From assembly GCF_902459465.1 (NCBI RefSeq), contig NC_047081.1, positions 8,027,883-8,091,882 on the forward strand: a stretch of DNA of 64,000 nt, read 5' to 3'. The notes beneath the pieces are model-generated. The model was given only the letters and a program-made list of their open reading frames with translations, did not search any database and was not told where the DNA came from. The stretch is from Asterias rubens. Lineage: Eukaryota > Echinodermata > Asteroidea > Forcipulatida > Asteriidae. Below are positions 1 to 11,329 of the stretch, piece after piece. Numbering within the stretch: position 1 is the first letter of the stretch; each line of letters begins with the position of its first letter. The translations under genes were made by a program, and so were the position numbers.

Positions 1-110
1 GTTCATTTACGTGCACTACCATCCTTTTACACAGGATTCGAAGGACAAAGCAATTATGGTAAAATATCTTGCCCAAGAGCACAAGTGCCAGCACCAGGAC
101 TTGATAGAGT
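1..110 (-). repeat. fragment of tRNA-derived SINE
   Basis: This stretch is a diverged piece of the SINE seen more fully at 28706-28960 and 60525-60800. It shares the block with 'tttacgtgc', 'acacagga', 'gaaggacaaagcaat' and 'cttgcccaagagcacaagtg' in the same order. An open frame of about 100 codons crosses it, but it reads repeat sequence and has no protein features. Confidence 0.55.
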
Positions 111-429
111 TTGAGTCGCTCAGCAAAAACAAAATCATGCCACAAAAAGTCGCCTTTCGTGTAAACCCTGGACTGCTAGCTCTTTCAACAGGCCTGGATT
201 TACACCTGGCCAAGTGGTTAGACTGCAGGACTTGCAATCACAAGGTTGTGGGTACCAAGCTTACCAAGGATTTCACAATGACTAGAATAAATTTGTTTGC
301 CTCGTTACTGAAACACAACTTATTGGTTTGAGCATTTCATAATCATATGTTGCCAGCTTAACATTTATATCTCCTCGCAGGAGTTTGTCCAGTTCCCTTG
401 ACAGGAAGATCATGAAAACAAACAGACAA

Positions 430-600
430 ACCAACATGGCCTTGGTTGCCCTGGTATTGGCCTTGGTGCCCCTGCAAATGTTTCCCATAGATTCCAATTG
501 AAGTGCCCTTTGCAAAATGAAAATGGCCTTGCCCTTTCAAAGATGAAATTCAAGTTCTGCTTCAAAACACCCCTTATTTCTCTTGTAAGCTCCACCCTCA
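430..600 (+). repeat. dispersed CCTTGGTGCCC-type repeat
   Basis: One copy of a dispersed repeat marked by 'ggccttggtgcccct', 'aagtgccctttgcaaaat' and 'ggccttgccctttcaaagat'. Other copies lie at about 15010-15160, 21340-21545, 30985-31145 and 33640-33815, and related text lies in 14108-14721. It forms no convincing protein. Confidence 0.6.
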
Positions 601-741
601 ACCAACCTCTAAATCACTGCAATAAATTTACTGCCACAACAACGCATTATCTTCATCATCATTTAGGCTGTGTTCATCCAGTATAAGATGTAGCCCTCCT
701 CATTTCTCCATGGTATGCTCTGTTCTTCTTCTTGAATACAG

Positions 742-3700
742 GAGGATTTCTCAAGCGGGAAGCTGATCTTAAGAGCTCTCAAGAACCGACCGAAGAACAT
801 CCAAGTCTTGTGTAACGTCTTGTGTCTTGTTGGGAATCTAGCAACATGTGAACAAGATCAGGTACAGGATCAAAGTATAATCAGCACAAACGTGCCATTA
901 ATTGCAGTGATTTGAAATGGAATCACTTTCTGAAAAGTTGTTTCGTGGTAAAACGGTTTTCCTCAGTAGGAATTAGGTTATTTAGTTTGAGTTTTGGGGT
1001 GGGTTTTGGGGGAAAATTTTGACTTGACTTAATTTAAACTGGTCATCGCAGTTGCAAGAGAAAAAAAAACATCCTTGTTGAAGAAATCTGCAGGCTTTCA
1101 GATGCCTAATAAAAGGCTTCAGGCGTGAACTCTATTAATATTTGAGTGAGAAATTACCTCTTTCTCAAAAACTGTTACTTCAGAGGGAGCCGTTTCTCAC
1201 AATGTTTCATATTATAACACCCCTTACCAATATTCTGCCTTTTCATTGGTTTAGAGTGCGTCACATGATCATATGTCTTGGTTTTACTATACGGCGGCAG
1301 TGTGATAGTGCATCGGTTTGCGGTGCGCTAGTCCGAAGACTAGCACTTGGCATGCAGTACCCAGACGCCCCTTGCGTGTACGAGGATGATAAATTATAGT
1401 CTGTAACCATTTCGGATTACATGACACTACATGCAGCACAGTAAAATTTTTCGCAATCTGTATTCGCGTCTTCCGTGGATTGTAGCATTCAGGTCTGTAA
1501 CTTAATAGTACAGTATTTAGAAATGTTTGGGGTGTTATAAAACAAATATTGACTGCTTTTACTCGTGCTTCGCCTCGAGAAAATAGAACGCTCCGGGGAG
1601 CACCTCGGGAGTCATAGTTTTAACCATAGCACTCGCAGCAGTCAATATTTGTATACTATCAACAGCTCTCCATTGCTCATTACCAAGTAAGTTTTTATGC
1701 TGACAAATATTTTGAGTAATTACCAATAGTGTCCTGTGCCTTTAAAGTTATATTTCCCTTTTGATGTAGGCCTCATTGATGGAATACATGGATTGTGTTT
1801 GCCGACTCATGATCGAGTTCAGAGAGAAGAATGAGATTGTCCTCCAAGCCTCCAGAGGGATTGCCAACTTTGCCAAATGTCCCCAGAATGCTTATAGACT
1901 CGTGAGTGTCTTTCATTTCATTTATTTATTCTGAGTTTGAAGCCAAAAATTAGACTTATTAAAGCCATTATACACTTTAAGAACACAAAAAGAAGTTCAC
2001 CAATTTACAAATAACTTACAGGGGTTTACAGAAGGTAAAGGTAAAAGACTTCTCATGAAATATTATTCCATGAAATGTTTTACTTTTTGAGAAAACATTG
2101 AAACAATTATAAATTCTCGACAACGAGAATTACGGATTTATAGTAAACACATGTCATGACACGGCGAAACATGCGGAATCAAGGGTGGGTTTTCCCGTTA
2201 TTTTCTCCCGACTCCAATGACCGATTGAGCCTAAATTTTCACAGGTTTGTTATTTGATATATAAGTTGTGATACACGAAGTGTGGGCCTTAGACAATTTA
2301 CTGTTTACCGAAAGTGTCCAATGGCTTTAACTACTGTACTATAGCCAAGAACCCAACAGAGAGAAGACATGGATGGAAGTTTTAGATGCTGGAGGAAAAA
2401 CCCCAGAGAGTTGTTCCAGGGAAATCCCATATTGTACGGCAGGATTCGAACCGGGGTCCTAGGGTGGAATGGAGGACAGATACCACTAGACCACCTGGGC
2501 CGAATTTCATAGAGCTGCTAAGCACAAAAATTTGCTTAGCATGAAATTTCTTCCTTGATAATAACACGATTACCAACAAAATTTCCATTTCTTGCATATT
2601 TCTTGTTACTGGTATTCAGCTGTTGTTTGCTTGTCACTGAAAATCACGTGGAAATTTGGTTGGTAATCCTGTTATTATCAAGGAAGAAATTTCATGCTAA
2701 GCAAATTTTTGTGCTTAGCAGCTCTATGAAACATGGCCCTGGACTGTGTTAGCTGAGTGGGATATGGGAGGCAGACGCAGTTTTTTGTTTTTGGGGGGGC
2801 GGAGGTATACCATGACAGTGCCCGAACAAATTTAAATTCTGGAAACTGTCGGAAATAGGCGTCTAACTCATAACAATGCAACACACGAACAGCGTACATG
2901 TACGGCTCGGGCCTTTATCACAAAGCAACGACCCTGCCTATTTTTAAACGGCCGTGAAAGAACTCGTCGCTACACTTTAATTCCCTAATTAATTATGTGT
3001 AATTTTTTGTTTTTAAAAACATAGGGACAGCATACAGCAGACATCGTGTCCATTTGTATGAAGGTGAGGAAACATAATTTTCAATAAGTCAACTCAAAAC
3101 TCTTTTCTTTCGTTTTAAATTTGTGGACAATATTGGTAATTACTCAAAATAATTATTAGCATAAAAACTTAATTGGTGACAAGCAATGAAGAGCTGTTAA
3201 AGGTATAAAACCTGAGGTAACATAGTTTTCGAGAAAGAAGTAATTTTCAACGAGTTTGATTTCGAAACCTCAGAATGAGATTTTGAGGTCTCGAAATCAA
3301 GCATCTGAAAGCACACAACTTTGTGTGACAAGGGTGTTTTTTCTTCATTATTATCTTGCAACTTCAATGACCAATTGAGCAAAGGCAACGTTTGAATTTA
3401 TTTATTTCTTTTACAGATATTAACAGTGAGGTATCATATTAAATTGTAAAACACAAGACTGCCGGACTCGCCAGGTTATAAGTTTACTAGCCCGGGCATG
3501 TCAACTGGGCAACTCAAACACGTCCTAACAGCATTTTGAATTTGATTTTACTAGTTTTGTTTCTTCTTCTTTTAGTCCAATGTTCCTGATGTCCATTACT
3601 ATGGTTTAAGAGCCATCTTCTATCTCCTGAAGCATTCTACAGCAATAACTACCATGGATCTTATGAAGTAAGTCGGATCCCCTTGTAGATCTTCCCCAGT

Positions 3701-4817
3701 CCTACACAATGAAGCCCGGTTCATACTTCCTGCGAATGCGAATGCGATACGAATGTTGACGTCACAAATTCGCAACGAAATTTGCACTGAGTTGAGTTGT
3801 GCTCAACTCTCTTGCGAATATCGCAGCGAAAGAAGGGTTGTGACGTCAAATTCACATCAAATTCGCATCGCATTCGCATTCGCAGGAAGTATGACCCGGG
3901 CTTAATGCTCCAGAAAACCTTATCAATCTCATCCATCCATAAAACTCAGCATACGCCAAACTGCACACAGATGACACCAGACTCAAGCTCAGGGCCCAAT
4001 TTCATGGCTCTGCCTACCAAAAGCAAAGAATCAGCGCTTGCAGAAGCAGGGAATTCTGTGCTTATACGGTAAGTAGGTGGAGAATAGTGATCTTGAGCGC
4101 ACAATTACGCGGTATGCTGAGCCATGAAATTGGGCAATGGTTTTGTCAGCAGCAGAGTGTGGGTTTGATGCCTGGATCAGGACACTTGTGCCCTTGAGCA
4201 ATGCGCTTATCCATTTTTTGTAAACAAATGGGAAGGTAGTGTATTCTGCCTTACCAGCCAGGCTCCTAGTGGATGTGACCCATGCCTACATCCTTACGGA
4301 CCGTGCAACGTGCCCCAGGTGACAACGTGCCCCAGGTGACAACGTGCCCCAGGTGACTGTTTATTTAGGTTGATAGCCCAAATCAATCACGTGTACCCCT
4401 TGCCTTAAAGTGGCCATCCCGCCTTGTGATGTTTGACCATCTCTCATAAAAGGCTAGCGCAAACATTTGGTGCTTGCCAGGCAACGGGAGAATGGTGATC
4501 GTAAGCGCAGAATTCTGAAAATAGTTCGGCCATGTTGATGATGGTTAGCGAGATGTACATCCTGTCATGTTATCTTTTAGCAACTTGTTAATTTTCATGG
4601 TCTGGTTAACCTGTCTTTGTTCAACCCCAAACAAATTGTTCACCCCGGTCTGCCAAAATAGGCCTCTGTCTAATTGTCTTTAAACTTTATCATCTGTTCT
4701 TGTTGCCATAGAGACGGAGCAACAGAGGTGTTTACAGCTCTGGCCAGTACCCCGGGAGCTATCGACAACATCCAGCGAAGTCTGTCAGATCACATCGTGG
4801 AGATCGTTGGTCCTTAG
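742..4817 (+). CDS. C-terminal part of an armadillo/HEAT-like repeat protein (5' end outside window)
   Basis: Five exons join in phase: 742-861, 1770-1901, 3025-3063, 3576-3667 and 4712-4817 (TAG at 4815-4817). They encode 162 residues. All acceptors end in AG and all donors start with GT (gtacag, gtgagt, gtgagg, gtaagt). The product is helical and Leu/Ala-rich with armadillo-like spacing: ALKNRPKNIQVLCNVLCLVG, then LQASRGIANFAKCPQNAYRL, then DVHYYGLRAIFYLLKHS, ending SLSDHIVEIVGP. Repeats of this kind usually make a superhelical protein-binding scaffold. I see no enzyme motif and could not name the family. Earlier exons must lie upstream of the window, since I found no start exon in bases 1-741. 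The introns hold at least three transposon families. An ordinary TPR- or kinase-linked armadillo protein is possible upstream, but it cannot be judged from here. Confidence 0.75.
1212..1540. mobile_element. short inverted-repeat element TTATAACACCCC...GGGGTGTTATAA
   Basis: A perfect 12-bp terminal inverted repeat, TTATAACACCCC at 1212-1223 and GGGGTGTTATAA at 1529-1540, encloses about 300 bp with no coding capacity. It lies inside the TTAA-type MITE, so it was inserted later. Confidence 0.65.
1543..1651. mobile_element. second inverted repeat unit CAAATATTGACTGC
   Basis: Perfect 14-bp inverted repeat: CAAATATTGACTGC at 1543-1556 and GCAGTCAATATTTG at 1638-1651. It abuts the preceding element, so the pair may be one composite insertion. 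Confidence 0.6.
1959..2330. mobile_element. second TTAA-ended MITE family, copy A
   Basis: Begins TTAAAGCCATTATACACTTT and ends AAAGTGTCCAATGGCTTTAA, so both ends carry TTAA and similar inverted termini. The interior matches 43252-43630 in reverse orientation, including 'acacatgtcatgacacggcg' and 'attctcgacaacgagaat'. TTAA ends are typical of piggyBac-mobilised elements, and that link is an inference. Confidence 0.7.
2395..2500 (-). repeat. tRNA-derived SINE-like sequence
   Basis: The minus strand reads 'gcccaggtggtctagtggta' followed about 30 bases later by 'ggttcgaatcc'. These are good tRNA A-box and B-box matches of Asp/Glu type. The putative acceptor arms do not pair, so I read a tRNA-derived repeat or pseudogene, not a working tRNA. 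Confidence 0.5.
2497..2740. mobile_element. foldback MITE (AATTTCATAGAGCTGCTAAGC ends), copy A
   Basis: Long imperfect terminal inverted repeats. The left side reads 'atttcatagagctgctaagc' with 'ttgcttagcatgaaatttct', and the right side is their reverse complement, ending 'cttagcagctctatgaaa'. A second near-complete copy is at 36672-36924, and partial ones are at 3992-4135, 13942-14010, 23665-24262 and 28990-29126. Confidence 0.75.
2895..2995. repeat. dispersed repeat fragment shared with 11330-11470
   Basis: 'ggctcgggcctttatcaca', 'acggccg' and 'aagaactcgtcgct' recur in the same order at 11330-11470. Short, non-coding. Confidence 0.5.
3124..3395 (+). mobile_element. TTAA-type MITE copy, 3'-truncated
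   Basis: Carries the characteristic 'aatattggtaattactcaaa', 'tagttttcgagaaagaagta' and the internal palindrome around 'gatttcgaaacctc...gaggtctcgaaatc'. It stops after 'caatgaccaattgagc', losing the right end. Lies in the intron between exons 3025-3063 and 3576-3667. Confidence 0.75.
3712..3904. mobile_element. MITE with AAGCCCGGTTCATACTTCC ends, copy A
   Basis: Left end AAGCCCGGTTCATACTTCC and right end GGAAGTATGACCCGGGCTT form a near-perfect inverted repeat. Both ends continue with 'tgcgaatgcgaatgcg' and its complement. A second copy is at 56081-56268, and a shorter diverged one is at 53711-53862. Confidence 0.75.
3992..4135. mobile_element. short foldback element with GGGCCCAATTTCATGGCTC ends
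   Basis: 'gcccaatttcatggctc' at the left is mirrored by 'gagccatgaaattgggc' at the right. The interior is non-coding. Related to the family at 2497-2740. Confidence 0.6.
4136..4230 (+). repeat. SINE tail fragment
   Basis: 'gcagagtgtgggtttgatgc' followed by 'gacacttgtgcccttgagca' matches the B-box and tail region of the tRNA-Leu/Ser-like SINE at 60525-60800 in the opposite orientation. Confidence 0.55.
4307..4357 (+). repeat. three exact copies of a 17-bp unit
   Basis: AACGTGCCCCAGGTGAC is repeated three times without a mismatch (4307-4323, 4324-4340, 4341-4357) inside the last intron of the armadillo-like gene. Confidence 0.9.
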
Positions 4818-6480
4818 TGTCCAACACAAGAGGGCGCTTTTTATCCACTAGTTTGAAGCCAGTAGTGTAGAAACTGCAGCAGGCCAACTCCGTTGGGCTC
4901 TATTCAAATGAAAAGAAGTGAAAACCCAACTAGACAACTCCCCAGCAGGTCATACTCGGCTGGCTCGTCAACAGGCCTTATCTGTGGCAACTTTGCGGTG
5001 TTTTCCAACAAACACAATAGAAATACAATTGTATGTTTCTGTTAATTCCAGCCTCATTGAGGACAGTTACACAACATCACTTGTACACATGTGATTTTGT
5101 TCCATTTCTCAAGCCCCCTCCCACCCCCACACTAACAATAACACACAACAAAAAAAACAGTATTATTGGAAAGGTTTCTTTATTGTGCTTTTTAAAAACT
5201 GTTACTTTTTGTATGTACAGTTATAACAACTGGTGAGAGGACCAAATATAAAGCTTGTAGCAAGGTGTTTAAAAGTGGGGCGGCCATTGCACTGACAGTC
5301 CCCGCAATAATCTGTATGCCAGGACTAACAAATATATAAATGTTTTCTTCATTTCACCTGTTATTTTTTCTTTTCTTCTATTCTTTTTTGTGCCGTCTGC
5401 ATATACATGTAGTTGCTCTTAGCTATAGATTTTAGCTATGGCCTGACCATGCCTAGTTCACTGCCCACACTTTATTATTGGAAAATAAAGTCATACTGAA
5501 AACTTGTTAACCCCCATTCATCCTTAGGCTGGGTGCTCAGGTTGTGTTTAAATGCCCCAAATAATGTCATGAAAACTATCACAAGAGGGCGGTATAACTT
5601 TTGTAAAGGCAGAGCCATAATAATACGGCTCTGTGTAAGTTTACAAAGTAATCATTATCACAGGAGGGCGCTATAAATCTTAACTACCTTTTTTTATTGA
5701 ATAACATTGCTATAAATTCAGTACAATCAAGTGATTAATGTATTTTTTTCCTTATGCATTTCTAATTTTATTATACCACCATTTGTAAAATGGTCAACTT
5801 AAAATTTATATAGTTTTCTGAAATGTAACACCAATACCATTTCCATAACATGGTTTGAAAAGAGAGGTTTCTGTTTGTTTTAAACTTAACATTGCTCACA
5901 ACTTATTTGCACCAATGCAATGGCCAATGCTTATTTTTAATCCACATGCTGTTAAAATGCTTAATCGCAAATGTCATTTATTATAGTCAACAAAATGTAT
6001 GCACTGCAACAGATCATAAATGATCATAAATCTTTCTTAACTTTCCACAAGCCTTCTGTTTCGTAAAGAAATTGGAAAACAAATATTTTTGTAATTACAT
6101 TTTGTAAAGATTTATAGTTACTTTTTATTTTAAAATTAATTCCCATTTATATTGTCGAATTTCTACGTTATTTTACCTGGCGATAGATGCCTACAGCTGT
6201 ACGAAAATTTGAATTGAGAATCATTTATTGTAAATAATTGTTGAAATAGGTCACATTATATGCTTTTATTTTTTAATTTTTTTTCTGCATTTTGTTAATA
6301 GAACGGAAATGCATTTAAAAACTTGTAAACCTTCAAACTGAAAACGGTTACTAAAACAATTTAATTTTGTATGCATATCTTGTAATTTTTGTAAAATAAA
6401 ATTCTTGCAATTGTAACCAATGATACTAAATAAACTGATAAATGAAATATTAGGTATTCAACCTCTTTGTCCAGTCAATT
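4818..6480 (+). promoter_or_regulatory. probable 3' UTR with candidate poly(A) signals
   Basis: Very AT-rich, non-coding sequence after the stop codon of the armadillo-like gene. AATAAA hexamers occur at 5484-5489, 6395-6400 and 6429-6434. Which one is used cannot be told from sequence. I see no transposon in 5700-6450, which fits a long transcribed UTR. Confidence 0.5.
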
Positions 6481-6834
6481 TATTTTTTGAGTTATTCCTT
6501 CTTATCAAAGGGGTTGTATACGTTTGGTATTCAATGTTGTAGAGAAGACCCAATAAACCAAGACCGGTCTCGAGACCGAAAACCTAACGCTGTTACTGTT
6601 AGTAGTTTTTGAACCAAAGCATGGACATTGTGTGTGGGTTGCTGGGAGAGCAAGCTTTCGAATGAGAATTCGCGAATATTCCTAGTGACAACTGGCTTTC
6701 GTGCAGTAATTTGCCATTCCCTGTGATTTATCTTTTATTTTGTTGGTTGCCAAACAAAAATTGAAAACTAAGTATTAGCTGATGTAATGAAAAGTTCTGC
6801 TCAAGCCAAGCAAAAGGATGGATCTATGGTATAA

Positions 6835-7934
6835 ATGCAAAATATTTAGTTAGGGGCCTAACGTTTCGACCCAAAAAGAGTCTTTCTAGACGGCTAATAA
6901 AAGAAAATGTGAAAGATTAGTTTATTTTAACTATATGTTAGCAGAGAAAAACCCGGGAGTCTATTTGCAAAGAAACCTGAAAAGGTAAAAAGTGAGCGTG
7001 TGCAAAGAAACCTTAAAAGGTAAAAAGTTTTGAATGGCTCTTCGACAACACTTGAGGGCGCTCGCTATCCACGGCCGGCCAGCTCTGCAGAACACTGCAA
7101 AATAAACTAAAAACGAATAGCTCATCAATGGGGATTGCATACGTTGCCGGTCAGACGTGTTGGGACAGTCGAGTCACAACAACGCTCACTACTGATTGAC
7201 GCAGGAAAATAAGAATTTCAGGTAAATTTCCTTCTAACTTTACGATCAGTAATTTTGCAAATATTTTACTTTGATTTTGTGTTGTTAAGGGATACTTTTA
7301 TAAAGTGAATAACTCGACTAAATATTAGTGCTCGAGAGTCGATGCTCTCACAGTCTAGTCACAGCTCAGATGGTGGTCTCAGTCAGTCACTCGATCACGT
7401 CATCGATCGAGCTGAGCTGAGGAGTCAGTCGCCGCGAGTCGGTGTGAACATGGTGACGTTGTGTTGCATGTAATTGCACTTTTTCGCACAGTACAGACTC
7501 AGACGGGTTGGGGGATTGCTTTTTCTATATTCCAATCAGTACATACCCACCCCCCCCCCCCCCCCCCCCCCTCTCTAGACTAGAGGAGTATTGTCGTATT
7601 CAATTTCATTATGAAGCGCATTTCGTTTCGTTTGTTGATATTTTTTTTCCATGGAGCCTCCATCATCAATCCCATCATCATGATTAGCACGCACCCTTGG
7701 CCTTACGTCCTCACTTCAGGATTCTGCCGAGTATCAACGTAAACGTAAACGGAGGCTCCATGTCCATGTTCCTTGTTCATTCTAAATAATGAAGCCAGCA
7801 GTGCAACAACACCGAGCCAATAGACCAAGTAATTAAAATATGTCTGTGGTGTTTTGGTGCACATGCATGGTGGTAGAATTTATCGGATAGGCCAAACGAG
7901 TGGTTTCAGGCATGTTTTGTAGGAGCTGAACTAA
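6835..7934. other. intergenic, no gene seen; several simple features
   Basis: Holds one copy of a short dispersed motif (6851-6900, 'cctaacgtttcgaccc...gagtctttct'), a run of 22 C at 7550-7571, and a 12-bp inverted repeat (CATGGAGCCTCC near 7650 and GGAGGCTCCATG near 7755). A donor-like 'ttcag|gtaaatt' near 7222 could end an untranslated first exon, but no coding exon follows. No protein gene is visible. Confidence 0.5.
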
Positions 7935-8273
7935 GCTTGGGCGATATCACGATATTATCGAATATCACGATATTAATTTGGACACGATTTCGAGATCGGA
8001 TGGATTTGGTTTTAATCGCGATATATCGATATATCGATTAAATATCGCGATGTATTTGCTAGCTGATACATCTTTCACCCCATAGGTTTGGAGTAAAACC
8101 AGAAGAATAGGTCATTAGAACACCTCTCTTATGCTAGGACTGTCTCTTCTACAACTTTCACTTGGGAGTTTTAAGACTGATGATGTCAAATTTCATTAAT
8201 CGCGATTATATCGAATGTCGCGATATATTGTCGGCGATATATCGTGAATAAAATAAATCAATATCGCCCAAGC
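7935..8273. mobile_element. MITE with GCTTGGGCGATAT terminal inverted repeats
   Basis: Perfect 13-bp ends: GCTTGGGCGATAT at 7935-7947 and ATATCGCCCAAGC at 8261-8273. Sub-terminal regions are rich in overlapping palindromes such as 'cgatatatcgatatatcg' and 'aatcgcgat'. No coding capacity. Ends of this type are known from non-autonomous DNA transposons in other animals, but the superfamily is not decided here. Confidence 0.75.
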
Positions 8274-11200
8274 AAAGCTGAACTATGACTGAGGTGCGCA
8301 CTTTGGAGACGATTGCAACCTCATTTTTATAAGACATTATAGGCCCTAATTACATGTATATTAAAATACAAGACCAAGTGCTGGACTTGCCCTGTCAAAT
8401 ATAGAGGCCCGACCCAGCACCAAAACTACTGCCGTCCCAGTATGAAATTTGAGCACTGACTGTGTGAATATAAAACAGGGCTCTGAAGGCAGGTTTTCAG
8501 TTTTGGTAGGGTTGTAAAAAGATCCTTACTTTTAAAATACAAACAAACGTGCGGTCTCATAAATAACAAAAAATACCAGTTGATCGTCCGGATTTCTCAA
8601 AAAAGAGGAGGATGACGGCCTTACTTATATATATACTACTATATATACTACTATTTACTATTTTTTTCAAGATGGCCGCTAAGTATTTCAAATCAAACAG
8701 GCCACCAATTCTTCAGTTTGAATCAACCGCAAACTTATTTATGTTGCATGAGGACCTGTGTTAACACTAACACTAACAGGGTCAGATAACACTAAACAGA
8801 TTTGCTGGTAGGCATTCACTAATATTGTTTTATGAAACAGACGGTTACAAGTGTTCGAGAGCATTTTTTTGTTTTACTGCCCTGCCCTGTATTTTCTGGT
8901 CCTTGCTATGCTTGTACCTTAGTAAGTTTTTATGGTCTTTAACTTGAGGAGTAATGACCAAAAGTACACCAACCTTAAAGAAAACAAGAAGTGATTTAAA
9001 GTATGGCAATGTATGCAGATGGTAGCAAGCGATAATAACGCAGGATTTCTGGCCTGAATAATCTCAACTAAGATGATACTGTACTCTTCATTTCCTGACC
9101 AGTTTGACCTTGTGTTTTTAACCTTTAGGTTGACACACTCTTTGTATGTTGTACTGGGCTGCACAAAACAACTTCCCTTTTTGTTTGGGTTTGTTGGAAC
9201 CATGGTTTGAACAGTCAGTCTGGGACTGAGGGTCATGGTGGTACAATGTAGCAATGACGAATCCAGGGATTTTTGGGGGGGGTTTGGCAGACAAAGAAAA
9301 GTTGTTAGTAAATAAAGATGACTCATTCCTTACTCTCTCTCTTTAGGTTTTAGTATTCATAGAAGAAAATTAGCCTCGATGGTAGAGCAATACATAAATT
9401 CGGTCTTCCAGTTCAGTGATCTGTAGAGTGTGGTATTAATGCGTGTGTGTACAGTTAAGCCATGGAGGAAGGGTTTTAAAGCCGAGTGATTCTATCTAGC
9501 CCTTAGTAAGACGTCAAAATACACAGGGTTTTAAACGAACAATCTCACAAATAAAAAGGGGTCGCAATGTTCACAAATTGTTGATCACTTGAATATTTGA
9601 GTATTTTGATTAATTTCAACAGTAACTGCACAGAACTCATAATTATTACAGTACGTTTGCATGAACCTCGAGTCAATGTCATTGAATGCTTGAATGCTTG
9701 AATCTACATTATACAAATTGTATAATAAATACCCACTGCAGTTGTTCTACAATTGGTTTATTTTTTTCCTGATTAAGTTTTAAATATTCTAAATTTAAAT
9801 ACACACAAGCTGAATTTTTGATTTTGTTGGTATAGCCAACCACACTGATGATGTCCAGTGTAGGCCGTGATTGGATTTGGACGTTGGTGAAGTGCGTAAA
9901 ATTTAACTTATCATCTGACGACTGTTGGCAGGAAATGCATACAGACATGATTCATGGGTGACTACTCTAAAAGGCTCGAGAGTAAAACTCAATTTATGTT
10001 GATGTCTTGCGCTAATGCTGCAGATTTATGCTTTGCAGGCAATTTGTTACCGACGCCTTGAACTAGCTCACACCAAAATACTAGTGGGTAGAGAGTAGCA
10101 ATCATAGAAAAGGATGTTGAAAATTTCTGAGTGTGTTTACAGCTATTTTTCTAACATACATTGGAGACTTGATGCATTGGTCTTCATGTGTTTATGGTGC
10201 TTTTTACTGTTGTTCATCCTAAACGAGAGGGGGGGGGGGCAAGAAACTGTGTAATATATATAAAATGAACGATTTTATAGTGCAATTTACTCATAACTAT
10301 TTTTCTCATGATTTCTAACTCTTTTCCCAACAAATTCACTGTACATAAAACTTGGAATGTGTTTATTTTCTATTCTTGCAGTCAACTTGTTTTGTCTAAA
10401 TGCTATAAGGTCTCTGAAGGAAGTGAGATAAGCCATGGATTTAAAAGGAAAACATTTTGCACATTATGGTTGCTATTTGCTATAATCCAGAGTGCTAAAC
10501 CAACAAGCACTTTGATCTAATCTGGGTTTACATCTTATTATTGAGGAGGCGGTTAAATATGACCAGCCTTTTATTGGCTTTGCCTGACTCCTAAGCACTC
10601 TACTACTAAGTGCTATAATTAAGGTTAGCAGCGACCTTCCCTTTTCCCCCTCACAGGGTCATCAACTCACTGTCAAGTTCACATACTTTTAGTCCTTGTT
10701 CAGGAGGTTAGCAAAAGCACCATGGAAAATAATCCTGTTGGATTCATTGAGTTGAGTTAATATAAATATAAGCAAAACATTGTGCACATTGGACAGATTG
10801 CTTTAAAACTTATTTCTTATTATGGAGGAGGCAGTTTATAGAGATGGGCCTTGTTTTTCAAAGATAATGCTATAAAGGAACACGTTGCCCTGGATTGGAA
10901 GAGTTGGTCTATGAAATGCATTGGTAGAAAGATGGTTTAAAAGTATATAAATACCCCAGACAGTTTCTCTACTCCTATTGGTGGAGAGCGCGTCAAGTGG
11001 GTGTGCATTTAACCTTTTGTAAATGCACACTGGAGCTCTGTTTATGCACACTAAGCTAGCTTTCGCGTGTCGGGCGTGCAGGATTTTTCACGCGGAATGC
11101 GCAAATCATAGCTACATGTATCAGGGCGTAATCTAAGCGCGCGCGCAAACACACAATCCACGCGCCTCAAATAGATTCTTCACAAAGTTTTGGGAAAAAA

Positions 11201-11329
11201 TATTTCAAACCTTGAATTTTCTATTGTTAAAGTGGCTATAACTGTATTTGTTTACGTTTTAAAACAAAAGGGCATTTATGAATGAGAATAAAAGAGTAGT
11301 GACTCGTTCTTCAACGTCTGTTTAAAACC
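8274..11329. other. intergenic, no supported gene
   Basis: No exon-like frame with splice sites or family resemblance was found. The longest open frame (minus strand, 8919-9326) has no recognisable domain and biased, intron-like composition. 'agggggggggggg'-type runs occur at 10229-10240. Confidence 0.5.

Larger units (their letters stand above)
1030..1746 (-). mobile_element. TTAA-type MITE copy, interrupted by a nested insertion
   Basis: Bases ~1030-1211 and ~1652-1746 are two parts of the common TTAA element in reverse orientation. The first part reads 'cagagggagccgtttctcac', and the second resumes at 'atcaacagctctccattgctc' and ends at 'ccaatagtgtcctgtgcctttaaag'. The break is filled by the sequence at 1212-1651. 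It sits in the intron after exon 742-861. Confidence 0.7.

Noticed and set aside
8919..9326. 135-codon minus-strand open frame
   Set aside because: No domain, no start context, biased composition and no splice partners; the sequence looks intergenic.
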